Source: Acidicapsa dinghuensis
GTDB lineage: Bacteria; Acidobacteriota; Terriglobia; Terriglobales; Acidobacteriaceae
Assembly: GCF_025685685.1 (NCBI RefSeq)
Contig: NZ_JAGSYH010000008.1
Coordinates: forward strand, 62,001-126,000
Direction: 5' to 3'
Length of the DNA: 64,000 nt
The notes under the pieces are model-generated. The model was not told where the DNA came from and did no database searches. It saw nothing but the letters and a program-made list of their open reading frames with translations. The position numbers and the translations under genes are program-made. This document shows positions 9,984-19,442 of the stretch, piece by piece (within the stretch, counting starts at the first letter, position 1; every line of letters starts with the position of its first letter).

Positions 9984-10883
9984 TTAGATCGCAGCTCCTA
10001 CATGGTGCATATACTCGGCATCGATCTTGAGAGATTCCTTCCACGGCACGGTAAATGCTTCCTGTTCCACAAAGCAATGCCGGATGTGGCCTGTTGCCGC
10101 AGCGGCGCCAATGATGGGCCTGTAATCCACATCGCCGTGGCCAAGCTCCACCGGCTTTGGCTCGGTTGTTGCCGGGTGACCGCCTCCGCGAACGAAACCT
10201 GCCGGCAGCTTGAAATCCTTGACGTGAAGCATCGAGATTCGATTGCCAAAGTGTTGCAGTAGATTGACAGGATCGCCACCACCGACGATGACCCAGCCGC
10301 AGTCCATCTCCACAGTGACTTTTGCCGGATCGGTGAGGCGCATGAGCTCCGTAAACGGCAACACGCCATCGACCTGCGTGAACTCTACGGTGTGATTGTG
10401 GTAGCCGAATTTCATGCCGGCTGCTGCAATCTTTTCGCCAATTTTATTGAACTCATTGGCGTTCCACTTCCAGTCATCCATGACGAAATCATGCTTGTGC
10501 TCGTTGCCGGGCGCTTTGCCAGGAAAAGAGCAGATGATGTATTCGAGGCCGAGATCGTGGCTGAACGCAATGATCTGATCGAGATTCTTGTGCAGATCGA
10601 CAGAGCTGTGATGTGCACTCACCAGCTTAAGACCCGCGCCGGCAATGGACTGCTTCACCTGCGCGGCAGAGTGATTGTAATATCCAGCCGATTCGACTTG
10701 CCGATAGCCGAGCGTGTGTAGCTCCTTCAGCGTGCCATCGTAGTCCGTTGGGAGTTGATCACGGACCGAGTAGAGCTGAATGCCGAGGGGAAGCCCCAAC
10801 GATTTGGCGTAAGAACGAATAGCGGAAGCGAAGACAATCGACGCCGCGCCGGCTTTGACAAATGTTCTGCGAGAGGAATTCAC
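9984..10883 (-). CDS. Tat-exported sugar phosphate isomerase/epimerase-like TIM barrel
   Basis: 299 residues. A twin-arginine signal (SSRRTFVKAGAASIVFASA) is followed by an AP-endonuclease-2/xylose-isomerase-like barrel: GIQLYSVRDQL, LHTLGYRQVESAGYY, GYHNHTVEFTQ, VTVEMDCGWVIVGGGDPV, ISMLHVKDF and VELGHGDVDYRPI. The His/Glu/Asp residues of HNH, EMDCGW, HVKDF and GHGDVD form the usual divalent-metal site. In known oxidative glycoside pathways, relatives act on 3-keto-glycosides. Here it follows a GMC oxidoreductase and a gluconate 2-dehydrogenase subunit 3 relative in the same direction, so a periplasmic 3-keto-sugar lyase, hydrolase or epimerase is plausible but inferred. Confidence 0.8.
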   Translation of the reverse strand: MNSSRRTFVKAGAASIVFASAIRSYAKSLGLPLGIQLYSVRDQLPTDYDGTLKELHTLGYRQVESAGYYNHSAAQVKQSIAGAGLKLVSAHHSSVDLHKNLDQIIAFSHDLGLEYIICSFPGKAPGNEHKHDFVMDDWKWNANEFNKIGEKIAAAGMKFGYHNHTVEFTQVDGVLPFTELMRLTDPAKVTVEMDCGWVIVGGGDPVNLLQHFGNRISMLHVKDFKLPAGFVRGGGHPATTEPKPVELGHGDVDYRPIIGAAAATGHIRHCFVEQEAFTVPWKESLKIDAEYMHHVGAAI

Positions 10884-10933
10884 TAGGGGCTCCGTTTAGC
10901 GTGGTTGAAAGTTGGCTTACATTCCGATGCGAA

Positions 10934-12505
10934 TTATACGTTGCCTTGACGCATCTCATCGGCCAGTTTCTCACTTGCGCGCATTGATAGAGCGAGAATC
11001 GTCATCGTTGGATTCTGCCAACCAGAACTCACGAAACTGCTGGCATCCACGATCCAGAGATTCTTATGATCATGGCTTTGGTTCCACTTGTTGAGCACGC
11101 TCGTCTTGGGATCATCTCCCATGCGGCAGGTGCCCAGTTCATGAATGCTGTATCCAGGCGGGTTGGGATCGTAGTTTTTGGCGAGTATTTCGAATCCTGC
11201 CGCTTCTGCAACCGCTGTGCAGGTATCGACCATGTCGCGAGCCATGTTGAATTCGTTGTCGGTGTACTTGGTATCGATATGCAGAACGGGTATGTCCCAT
11301 GCGTCCGAGACAGTCTTATCGATGGAGACGTGATTTTCGCGGCGGCCCAGCACTTCGCCCATGATGCCGCAATAGAAACCGCTGCCATGGTAGCCTTCAA
11401 GTTTCTTGTTCAGCGCATCGCCGTACTCGGCGAAGTTGCGCGGATCCACGCCACCACCGCTTGAAAACACATTCACAGCGTAACCGCGCAGGAAGTTAGA
11501 GGCTTTGCTGTTGATATTTCGGAAGCGTGGAATGAGCGCGCCACCACCCATCAACTGCGGCGTGGACTTGCCGTCGCGTGCTTCGGGAACCGAGCAGGTG
11601 ATGCCAGCGCCGTATATCTGGTCCATCAGGTAGTGACCGACGACGCCGGAGGAGTTGGCTATTCCGGAGTTAAGCAACAACCGCGTCGTTTCGAGAGTAC
11701 CGCAAGCAAGCACAACAACTCTGGCCTGAACAGACATCTCGCGGCGGGAGATGCGATCGACAAAATGCGCCCGGTTGATCAGGCCTGTGTTTGGATCGGC
11801 GGTAAGCGATCGCACAACGACGTTGGGAATAGCGCGCAGCTTGCCGGTAGCGAAGGCATCGGGTAGAAGCAGGTTGACGGAACTGGCAAGACCGTCAACT
11901 CCCATTGAACTGCGAGCCTTGCAGACGGTCACTCCCTTGGCTTTGCCTGCATCGACAAAGCGCTGCATGCAGCCGGTCCATGGAGAGTTGTCGGGAACGA
12001 AATTGCCATCCGGATATTGAGGTATTCCATAAGGTCGCCCACTGACCCGGAAGATGCCTTCCACTCTCGAATAGTACGGAGCTACATCGGCGAGAGAGAT
12101 GGGCCAGTCATCGCCATATCCATCATGCGATTTACCTTTGAACTCGTAATCACTCAGACGAAACGACTGACGCGACCAGAAAAGCGAACGGCCGCCAAAG
12201 AGCCGAACGCGTACCCAGTTATAGCTTTGGCCCGGTTCATAGGTATAGGGGACTTCTCTCTCATCTACCCAGGTATTGGCGTTGAATTCATTGGATTGGA
12301 AGACATGAGGAAGCTGACCGGGCTGCTTGAAACCACGATAAGGTAAAGCGTATGCAGGCTTGACCTCAGTATCTTTGTGCGTGTCCGCAACAGGACCGGC
12401 ATTGAGCATCAGGCAGTTGATGCCCTTTTCTGTAAGTATCTTGGCCGCCATGCCTCCTGAGTGGCCCGAGCCAATAATGAGAACGTCTACTTTTTCTTCA
12501 GGCAT
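10934..12505 (-). CDS. GMC-family oxidoreductase (FAD, likely sugar/glycoside dehydrogenase)
   Basis: 523 residues. The N-terminal FAD-binding motif [15 protein letters not shown] is present, with the insertion typical of cytochrome-linked sugar dehydrogenases ([21 protein letters not shown]) and a C-terminal GMC domain with [12 protein letters not shown]. The C-terminal [20 protein letters not shown] stretch supplies the active-site Asn/His region. It has no signal of its own. The gene 59 bases upstream encodes a Tat-exported subunit 3, which in this enzyme class carries the folded catalytic subunit across the membrane. Together they resemble glucoside 3-dehydrogenase or gluconate 2-dehydrogenase. 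A cytochrome partner is not in the window. Confidence 0.85.
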   Translation of the reverse strand: MPEEKVDVLIIGSGHSGGMAAKILTEKGINCLMLNAGPVADTHKDTEVKPAYALPYRGFKQPGQLPHVFQSNEFNANTWVDEREVPYTYEPGQSYNWVRVRLFGGRSLFWSRQSFRLSDYEFKGKSHDGYGDDWPISLADVAPYYSRVEGIFRVSGRPYGIPQYPDGNFVPDNSPWTGCMQRFVDAGKAKGVTVCKARSSMGVDGLASSVNLLLPDAFATGKLRAIPNVVVRSLTADPNTGLINRAHFVDRISRREMSVQARVVVLACGTLETTRLLLNSGIANSSGVVGHYLMDQIYGAGITCSVPEARDGKSTPQLMGGGALIPRFRNINSKASNFLRGYAVNVFSSGGGVDPRNFAEYGDALNKKLEGYHGSGFYCGIMGEVLGRRENHVSIDKTVSDAWDIPVLHIDTKYTDNEFNMARDMVDTCTAVAEAAGFEILAKNYDPNPPGYSIHELGTCRMGDDPKTSVLNKWNQSHDHKNLWIVDASSFVSSGWQNPTMTILALSMRASEKLADEMRQGNV

Positions 12506-12564
12506 GATTCCTCGAAATAGGTTTGCCTTGCGTTGGATAGCGGATGCGCCGGATCGATCGGCGA

Positions 12565-13254
12565 CTAAGATACTTGATCGCTGTGAGCGCCCGACGAGAC
12601 TTGTCGCCGCAAATCGGGATCGACCGGATACCAGTAGAGATCCAAGTTCGGAGTTCCCTCGCCTGCTTTCTTCGCGGCGTCAGCCCAAGCGTGCGAATTT
12701 TCAGTTGCGGTGCGGATATCTACCTGAACCGTTGCGATGAAATGCTCGAATGGTTCGGCGGGCGGATGATCATTCATCCACGTACTCAGGCCGGGACGAA
12801 TAATCTTGTCAGCCTGACTGGGATCAAGGCTCGCGAAGGACTTCGAGAATTGTTGCTGAGCATCGGACTCCAGACGCGCCAAACCTGATCGATAGATCTG
12901 CTGTTGGTCTTCAGGAGAAATTCCGGTGAGGAAATCGAGAAACTGCGGTGTACCCGCATCAATGGCGCCCGGATGGTGTTTGTATGCTGGCTGAAACAGT
13001 TCACAGAGGCGACGCAGAGTCGCTGTCTCGGTCGGATTGAAAAATTGAGTATCTGTCTGCGCAAACGCGTCGGCAGTGAGCGGCGTAATGGGTAGCGGCT
13101 TTAGTTCCATCAGCCCACGTTCCCACGGGACTGGACCAGGAGCCGGTGTTGCCTTGTGGGGAAGAACTGGTGGAGCAGCGGGCTTTTGGGCAACAGCAGA
13201 AGCAGCGGTGACGGATGCCGCCATTAGAGTTTTTACAAAGTCGCGCCTGCGCAT
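12565..13254 (-). CDS. gluconate 2-dehydrogenase subunit 3 family protein (Tat hitch-hiker subunit)
   Basis: 229 residues. The Tat signal is [19 protein letters not shown]. After a Pro-rich linker the domain shows [37 protein letters not shown], the recognisable core of this small subunit family, and ends with a helical region. The subunit binds and exports the GMC catalytic partner encoded immediately downstream. It is the first gene of a three-gene minus-strand operon (subunit 3, GMC, isomerase) lying downstream of an alpha-L-rhamnosidase in the same orientation. Confidence 0.85.
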   Translation of the reverse strand: MRRRDFVKTLMAASVTAASAVAQKPAAPPVLPHKATPAPGPVPWERGLMELKPLPITPLTADAFAQTDTQFFNPTETATLRRLCELFQPAYKHHPGAIDAGTPQFLDFLTGISPEDQQQIYRSGLARLESDAQQQFSKSFASLDPSQADKIIRPGLSTWMNDHPPAEPFEHFIATVQVDIRTATENSHAWADAAKKAGEGTPNLDLYWYPVDPDLRRQVSSGAHSDQVS

Positions 13255-13440
13255 GCTGAATGGATTCTCCTATAAGCTACGTATTGGTCTTGCGTAGGTC
13301 TTTACAAATATCCCGGTTGGTATCGATTCCATTCACGCAGCGGATTTGCACGTTGCGGTGTCGAACAACCAGATATTTGCTGGCGTCATGAGGTTACGAG
13401 GCTCGGGGTACTGAATGCAAATGGTTCTTTCTCCGCGGCC

Positions 13441-16400
13441 TCACTGCACTCCTGTGACTTCAAAATCGTACGTGCCCGCAGGAACGATATAGCCACGCTC
13501 GCCGTCGCGTTGCGAAGCCTTCACCAGATTACTCTTGCTGATGAAGACGCCGCTTATTTTGTACCTCGATGCATCGGATTCAGGGAGCGCCAGCCAGCCT
13601 GTTGTATTGGCTGGGACAATCAAATGCCAATCTGCCGTGTTGCCCTCGATTTTCCAGCGGGAATGGATTGCGCCGTAGGGAGATGCATAGGTGAAATCGA
13701 TACTCGATAGCTTGGAATCGAACGTCGGATGCAGATAGATGGTATGGAAGCCCGGATCACCAGCCAGCGTGTCAACGCCCGCAGCATAGCGGTAAATCCA
13801 GTCAGCGACGGCTCCGTAGGCGTAGTGGTTGTACGAGTTCATACTGGGGTCGTTACGCATCTGGTCGCCGTTCCAGCGCTCCCACATCGTTGTGGCACCG
13901 TGATCGACAAGATAGCCCCACGAGGGATATTGCGTGTTGAGCAGTAGATGATAGGCCAGATCGCGATGCCCTGTTTCTGTCAGCACAGCCAGTAAATATG
14001 GGGTGCCGAGGAAGCCCGTACCAAGCAGGCCATGGTTCGTTTCGATTTTGTTCACGAGATGCTGAGCAACTGCGGGTCGCAGCGAATCAGGCACAAGGCG
14101 CATGTGCAAAGCAAGCACATAGCCAGTCTGAGTGTCACCGCCCTTGGCTCGGGCCTCTGGATTGTTGATGACACCAAACGGAGATGCGCCAGTATCTGCT
14201 CCGGCAACGAAGCCATCCGGAGCAACGAATTCTTTTTGAAACGCAGCTTTGATCTGTTCGAAGAGTTGCGCATAATGCGCTTCGGCGTCGGCTTTTCCCA
14301 GCGTATGCGCCATCTCGCGCATGAGCGAAACGTCATAGGCCCAATACGCTGTCGCGATCAATGAGAACCGTGTTGGCCCCTCCGGGGAAAGCCAGTCACC
14401 GAATGAGATTCCTGCGTTTTTACTCCAGAGATGATCGGGATTCGTGCGCTCAATGGCATCGAGATAATGGGTCATGGCATCCCAGTTTTGCTCGACAATC
14501 TTTGTATCTCCAGTCTGCATCCAGGATGTCCAAGGGATGATGACTCCGGCATCGCTCCAGCCTGCTCCGGATTGTGAACTGGTCGTAGCAATCCCTGGTG
14601 CAAAGATTCCGAAGATGTCTCCTGCCGTCGGCCCTTCTCCGCTACCCAACTGTGTTCCGCGAACATCGGCGGAGAATTTGCGGGAGAAAGTTGTGAGATC
14701 CATGTTGAATGTGGCTGCGCGCCAGAAGACCTGCGCATCGGCAGTCCAGCCGAGGCGTTCATCGCGCTGCGGGCAATCTGTTGGCACTCCAACAAAGTTG
14801 GAACGCTGGCCCCAGAGAATGTTGCCCCAAAGCTGATTGAGCATAGGGCTGGCAGTCTTCAATTCCGCTGTAAACGGCGCATCCGTATGAAAGACGACGC
14901 CTTGTATCTGATCCACTGATGGCTTGGAAGATAAGCCTGTGAGCTCGATATAGCGGAAGCCATGAAATGTAAATTGAGGCTGAAGCACCTGCACGCCTGA
15001 GCCATTGAGGATGAAGTGATCTGTGGACTTTGCTGTGCGCAAATTCTCGGTATACAGAGTCCCATCTGCATTCAGTACCTCTCCGGTACGCACCTTCACA
15101 TCGTCGCCCGCTGCACCAGAAATGCGCAGCTGTTCCACACCCGAGAACTCCTGACCGAAATCTACGATATATGTACCTGGCGTTGGCTCGGTAATCGCCC
15201 TAGCCGAAAGCATGCGTTCGATGCGTATCGGCTGGAAATCCTGTGCGCTTATCTGAACCTTTGAGAGCTCAGGCGTATGCACCTCTGCGGAATGCCAGGA
15301 GTCTGCATCGAAGCTTGCAGTGTTCCATCCAGGTTGAATACGGCGCGTATCCTGCGTTTCGCCGTCATATATCTCGGACTTGAGGATCGAAGATTCCGAT
15401 GCTTGCCATGAAGAGTCGGTGACAACCCAATCGACCGAGCCATCGGTGTATTGAATGCGGAGCCGCGCGTTCAGCGACGGCGGAGCTGTACCGAACACGT
15501 TAGGCTGCTGGAACCACTCAAGCGGCGACGAATACCAGCCCGGAGCCAACAACGCACCAATTGCATTTGCGCCCTGTGCAAGCTGGGTTGTTACATCGTA
15601 GGTCTGATATTTCAGGCGCTCGCGGAAATCAGTCCAACCCGGCGCGAGCACATCGTCTCCAGCGCGCTTCCCATTCACGAAGAGCTCATACGCACCAAGC
15701 GCGGTAGCGTAAACACGTGCTGAAGCTACTGGTTTATTGATGGTGAATACACGACGAAGCGCTTTGATCGATTGCGTTGGCCAGGGATTGCCAAGTGGCT
15801 CACTCATCGGTCCGGCAGCCTGCTCGTAGGAGATGGAATCTTTGAAAGAAGAATCGAGCATGGTGGAGGTCATCCAACCAGACACCGGATGAATCGACAC
15901 CTTGCAATCGCCGCCGACCTTGCTGGCGAATGTCGCAATCGATCCATCGTTGTATTGGACTGTAAGCGTGGCGCTCATCGGAGGAGCTTCACTTGTTGCC
16001 ATGCCATTGGGGTTTACAACGTAGTGCGTAATCTCAACAGCGAGAGCATTGATTCCTTCCTTTAGCGCCGACGTTGCATCGACCTGTACATACTTTTTCC
16101 AGGGAAGCTGCTTCCATGGCGGCAGCGGTGCACCGATGGCTATTTTCTGACCATTAATCCATGCTGACGCTACGTCTTCTCCCGTGACGAAGAGATATGC
16201 AGAGCGAACAGACTTTTCGATGGTTACAGGCAAACGATAGGCAATATGCTGCTCTGGCTGTTTCATGCCACCAAGCTCGATGCCATCTGGAGTGGTTATC
16301 CACTGCGCATCAGCCTGTCGTACAGCAGCTTCATACCAGCTTTGATAGCCGACCCATTGCACCTGAGGTGAACCAGAATTTGAGCCTGTTGTATCGGTAA

Positions 16401-16869
16401 AAGCCTGCGGGTTTAACAGCCCAGTCTCCCACCAGCTTGTTTCGCTTGCAGGATAAGGATTGCCACCGCTGTCCCACGCGAGAGTACGCCAGAAGTAGCG
16501 CGTGGAAGGCGTGAGAGCTGCTCCTTTGTAGACGAGTCCAATGGAATGATCCGATTGAATCTTTCCGCTGTTCCAGATATCCGGATGCCCAGCTTTCAAC
16601 AGTTCTTCATTGGAAGCAACCTGAATCTCATATGCGGTTTGCCGCGCGCCGCGTCGGCCGTCGCGAAGCTGCCAAGAGAATTGTGGAGCGCGATCGTCGA
16701 TTCCGAGGGGATGCTGCAAATTGTCGACTTCCAGCTGAGCCGGAGCGGTGACACTGAGATCACTGCCGGATGGTCTCTGTGAAGCTTGCGATGTCGGAGT
16801 GAATCCGATCAATGTTCCGGTCAATGTACTGGCCAAGGCAACTTGCAAAAGAGTGACTCGAAACGGCAT
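13441..16869 (-). CDS. alpha-L-rhamnosidase, GH78 family, exported
   Basis: 1142 residues with an N-terminal signal peptide (FRVTLLQVALASTLTGTLIG). Typical multi-domain GH78 layout: a fibronectin-like N-domain (LQHPLGIDDRAPQFSWQL), two carbohydrate-binding beta domains, the (alpha/alpha)6 catalytic barrel with the family hallmark DCPQRDERLGWTADAQ at its start, and a C-terminal beta domain. The acidic residues in DERLGW and the Glu/Trp-rich MWERWNGDQ region line the catalytic pocket in solved relatives. It releases terminal L-rhamnose, which the divergent rhaEW/rhaB genes then degrade. ATG 16869 has AGGAAAGAGG upstream; the open frame to 16935 is ignored. Confidence 0.93.
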   Translation of the reverse strand: MPFRVTLLQVALASTLTGTLIGFTPTSQASQRPSGSDLSVTAPAQLEVDNLQHPLGIDDRAPQFSWQLRDGRRGARQTAYEIQVASNEELLKAGHPDIWNSGKIQSDHSIGLVYKGAALTPSTRYFWRTLAWDSGGNPYPASETSWWETGLLNPQAFTDTTGSNSGSPQVQWVGYQSWYEAAVRQADAQWITTPDGIELGGMKQPEQHIAYRLPVTIEKSVRSAYLFVTGEDVASAWINGQKIAIGAPLPPWKQLPWKKYVQVDATSALKEGINALAVEITHYVVNPNGMATSEAPPMSATLTVQYNDGSIATFASKVGGDCKVSIHPVSGWMTSTMLDSSFKDSISYEQAAGPMSEPLGNPWPTQSIKALRRVFTINKPVASARVYATALGAYELFVNGKRAGDDVLAPGWTDFRERLKYQTYDVTTQLAQGANAIGALLAPGWYSSPLEWFQQPNVFGTAPPSLNARLRIQYTDGSVDWVVTDSSWQASESSILKSEIYDGETQDTRRIQPGWNTASFDADSWHSAEVHTPELSKVQISAQDFQPIRIERMLSARAITEPTPGTYIVDFGQEFSGVEQLRISGAAGDDVKVRTGEVLNADGTLYTENLRTAKSTDHFILNGSGVQVLQPQFTFHGFRYIELTGLSSKPSVDQIQGVVFHTDAPFTAELKTASPMLNQLWGNILWGQRSNFVGVPTDCPQRDERLGWTADAQVFWRAATFNMDLTTFSRKFSADVRGTQLGSGEGPTAGDIFGIFAPGIATTSSQSGAGWSDAGVIIPWTSWMQTGDTKIVEQNWDAMTHYLDAIERTNPDHLWSKNAGISFGDWLSPEGPTRFSLIATAYWAYDVSLMREMAHTLGKADAEAHYAQLFEQIKAAFQKEFVAPDGFVAGADTGASPFGVINNPEARAKGGDTQTGYVLALHMRLVPDSLRPAVAQHLVNKIETNHGLLGTGFLGTPYLLAVLTETGHRDLAYHLLLNTQYPSWGYLVDHGATTMWERWNGDQMRNDPSMNSYNHYAYGAVADWIYRYAAGVDTLAGDPGFHTIYLHPTFDSKLSSIDFTYASPYGAIHSRWKIEGNTADWHLIVPANTTGWLALPESDASRYKISGVFISKSNLVKASQRDGERGYIVPAGTYDFEVTGVQ

Positions 16870-17198
16870 CCGTGCCTCTTTCCTGATTAATTCGGTTTTC
16901 GCGTGTGCAGAGTCACGGCTTGGATTAAGACCCATATTCCTGCAAGGAAATAGATTCCGTATAGGTATACGGGCCTATTCATACCATGGTCAAGACGATT
17001 CAAAAGCGCCACCTGCCTATCTGACTGGAGCATTGCCTGCTGACGGGAAGAGACGAGCTTCAATTGACGCTCTCGCCTCATACGCAAGTCAGTTCAATAT
17101 TTGTATAAGAAATTATTTCCCTATTGCTTTTTCAGTTATTCTTGATTAGTACACTGGACAAGATCAAGACTGCGCGTAACAGGCAAGGGGGAATCAAA
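16870..17198. promoter_or_regulatory. divergent intergenic region of the rhamnose genes
   Basis: 329 bases between the rhamnosidase (minus) and rhaEW (plus). It is AT-richer than its surroundings towards rhaEW (17095-17160). It contains two inverted repeats: TTCCT-GCA-AGGAA at 16937-16949, and the 16-base palindrome listed separately at 16957-16972. I see no open frame with a credible start, and I cannot place promoter hexamers with confidence. Confidence 0.5.
16957..16972. promoter_or_regulatory. palindromic candidate operator for rhamnose genes
   Basis: CCGTATA-GG-TATACGG, perfect seven-base arms with a two-base centre, lies about 88 bases upstream of the rhamnosidase start and 227 bases upstream of rhaEW. 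The size and symmetry fit a dimeric repressor such as a LacI or GntR protein. No regulator gene is nearby, so the binding protein is unknown. Confidence 0.5.
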
Positions 17199-19442
17199 AT
17201 GGCTGTCGCTGAAGTTGCTTCAACACTGAAATATCTGGAAGACCGCTGGGACGATGCGGTAGCCGCCACTCTCGATGAACCGGAGCTACTGCGTTATCGG
17301 TCAAACCTGCTTGGTTCAGATCTGCGGATTACCAATTTCGCAGGCGGCAATACAAGTTCGAAGATTCGCGAGACAGATCCTCTGACCGGCGAAGCAGTAG
17401 AAGTGATTTGGGTCAAAGGCAGCGGTGGCGACCTCGGGGGCATCAAGCGCGGTGGATTTGCAACTTTATATCTGAACAAACTACTGGCGTTCGAAGCGCA
17501 ATATCGAGGGGTCGAGTTTGAAGATGAAGTAGTAGCTCTTTACCCGCTGGCCGCCTTTCGCGCCAATCCCGTAGCCGCCTCGATCGATACCCCACTCCAT
17601 GGTTTCCTTCCCTTCCCGCACGTGGATCACCTGCATCCCGACTGGGGCATTGCACTGGCTGCCGCCGCGAACGGCAAGGAAAAGATGGCGGAGTTTAATC
17701 GCGAATTTAACCACAAGCTAGTCTGGATCCCATGGCAGCGGCCCGGATTTGAACTTGCAATGATGATGAAGCGGGCCGTCGTGGAAAACCCCGGATGCGA
17801 TGGCATTGTTCTCGGTGGACACGGCCTTTTCACATGGGGTCAGACGCAGCGCGAATGCTACCTGAACACCATCACGGTCATCGATCAGCTTGGCCAGTTC
17901 ATCAACACGCATGCGATTAAAGTCGGTAGCGCAATGTTTGGCGGCCAGACTGTTGAAGTACGTGAAGACAGGCACGCCGTAGCGACCGCGATTCTGCCCT
18001 ATCTGCGCGGATGTCTGGGCGCACATCGGCGATCGATTGCCAGCTATTCGGATGCGGAAGATGTGCTCGGCTTCGTGAACTCAAAGCTGGCTCAAAATAT
18101 GGCGTATCTTGGCACAAGCTGTCCGGACCATTTCATCCGCACTAAGATTCGCCCCATGTTTGTGCCGTGGAACCCGCAGGCCAACAGCACTGACAACGGG
18201 GTCGCCGCGTTAAAACAGCAGATCTCCGAATCGTTGCACACGTATCGCGCTGAATATGCGGAGTACTACAAGAAGCACGCCGTTGCTGACTCGCCCGCAA
18301 TGCGCGATCCAAGCCCTAGCGTAGTGCTGATTCCCGGCATCGGCATGTTCAGCTTTGGTAAGAACAAGACCGAGGCGCGCATCGTCGGCGAGTTCTATAC
18401 GAACGCCATTCATGTGATGGAGGGGGCAAGCGCCCTTGGTTACGGGTCAACCGAGATCAAGTCAGGTGACGACATGCCGCAGGCTGGACCGGCAGCGCCC
18501 AGTTCCGCGTTCTCCGTATGTAGCAACTATGTCGCACTGCCGCCATTGGAAGCTTTTCGCATCGAGTACTGGTTGCTGGAAGAAGCGAAGATTCGCAGGC
18601 AGCCTCCGGAAAAAGAGCTTAGCCGCAAGATCGCACTCGTAGTTGGCGGTGGAAGCGGGATTGGCCGCGAAGTTGCGCGCATAGCTGCAGAACGCGGAGC
18701 CCACGTCATGGTGGCTGATCGCGATACTGCCGGAGCCGAACGAGTCGCCGGCGAGTTGAAGAAGATTGCGCATCCTGAATTCGCTGGCTGGACGGGCGTT
18801 GATATCTGCGACCGTGCCACGATTCGCAAAGCGCTCGAAGCCACAATCGCCGCATTCGGCGGCATCGATCTGCTGATTAACACAGCAGCGATCTTTCCTT
18901 CTTCGCCTGACGGAGTAGTTTCAGACGCAATGTGGACCACGACTCTTGATGTCAATGTGAAGGCAAATTATCTTCTCGCGGATGAAGCAGAGAAAATCTT
19001 TAAAGATCAGGATCTGGACGGCGCGGTTGTACTTACGAGCTCGGCCAATGCGGTTGTATCCAAGCGCGGCAGCGAAGCGTATGACGTAAGCAAGGCAGCG
19101 TTGAGCCATCTGGTGCGAGAGCTTGCAATTAGCCTTGCGCCGAAGGTCCGCGTAAATGGTATCAGTCCAGCAACTGTGGTGAAGGGATCGACGATGTTTC
19201 CGCGCGACCGCGTGCGGGCTTCGCTGACCAAGTACAACATCGCATTTGACGATTCGATGAGTGACGATGAACTGCGCAATCTGCTGGCGAAGTTTTATGC
19301 CAAGCGCACGCTGACTCATCAACCGATTGAGCCAGTGGATTGCGCCGAAGCGATACTCTTTCTTGCCGGAGAAAAGACACGCTGCACCTCAGGACATCTC
19401 ATTCCCGTAGATGGCGGCTTGCCTGAGGCTTTTCTTCGATGA
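17199..19442 (+). CDS. rhaEW: bifunctional rhamnulose-1-phosphate aldolase / L-lactaldehyde dehydrogenase
   Basis: 747 residues, a fusion. Residues about 1-420 are a class II (zinc) aldolase with DLGGIKRGGFATLYL, FPHVDHLHPDW (metal His) and VLGGHGLFTWG. Residues about 430-747 are a short-chain dehydrogenase: VVGGGSGIGREVARIAAERG (NAD-binding), INTAAIFPSS, the catalytic SSANAVVSKRGSEAYDVSKAAL (Ser, Tyr-x3-Lys) and GHLIPVDGG. It splits L-rhamnulose-1-phosphate into DHAP and L-lactaldehyde and oxidises the latter to lactate, as described for RhaEW of other bacteria. ATG 17199 follows AAGGGGGA. It overlaps rhaB by four bases. Confidence 0.93.
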   Translation: MAVAEVASTLKYLEDRWDDAVAATLDEPELLRYRSNLLGSDLRITNFAGGNTSSKIRETDPLTGEAVEVIWVKGSGGDLGGIKRGGFATLYLNKLLAFEAQYRGVEFEDEVVALYPLAAFRANPVAASIDTPLHGFLPFPHVDHLHPDWGIALAAAANGKEKMAEFNREFNHKLVWIPWQRPGFELAMMMKRAVVENPGCDGIVLGGHGLFTWGQTQRECYLNTITVIDQLGQFINTHAIKVGSAMFGGQTVEVREDRHAVATAILPYLRGCLGAHRRSIASYSDAEDVLGFVNSKLAQNMAYLGTSCPDHFIRTKIRPMFVPWNPQANSTDNGVAALKQQISESLHTYRAEYAEYYKKHAVADSPAMRDPSPSVVLIPGIGMFSFGKNKTEARIVGEFYTNAIHVMEGASALGYGSTEIKSGDDMPQAGPAAPSSAFSVCSNYVALPPLEAFRIEYWLLEEAKIRRQPPEKELSRKIALVVGGGSGIGREVARIAAERGAHVMVADRDTAGAERVAGELKKIAHPEFAGWTGVDICDRATIRKALEATIAAFGGIDLLINTAAIFPSSPDGVVSDAMWTTTLDVNVKANYLLADEAEKIFKDQDLDGAVVLTSSANAVVSKRGSEAYDVSKAALSHLVRELAISLAPKVRVNGISPATVVKGSTMFPRDRVRASLTKYNIAFDDSMSDDELRNLLAKFYAKRTLTHQPIEPVDCAEAILFLAGEKTRCTSGHLIPVDGGLPEAFLR

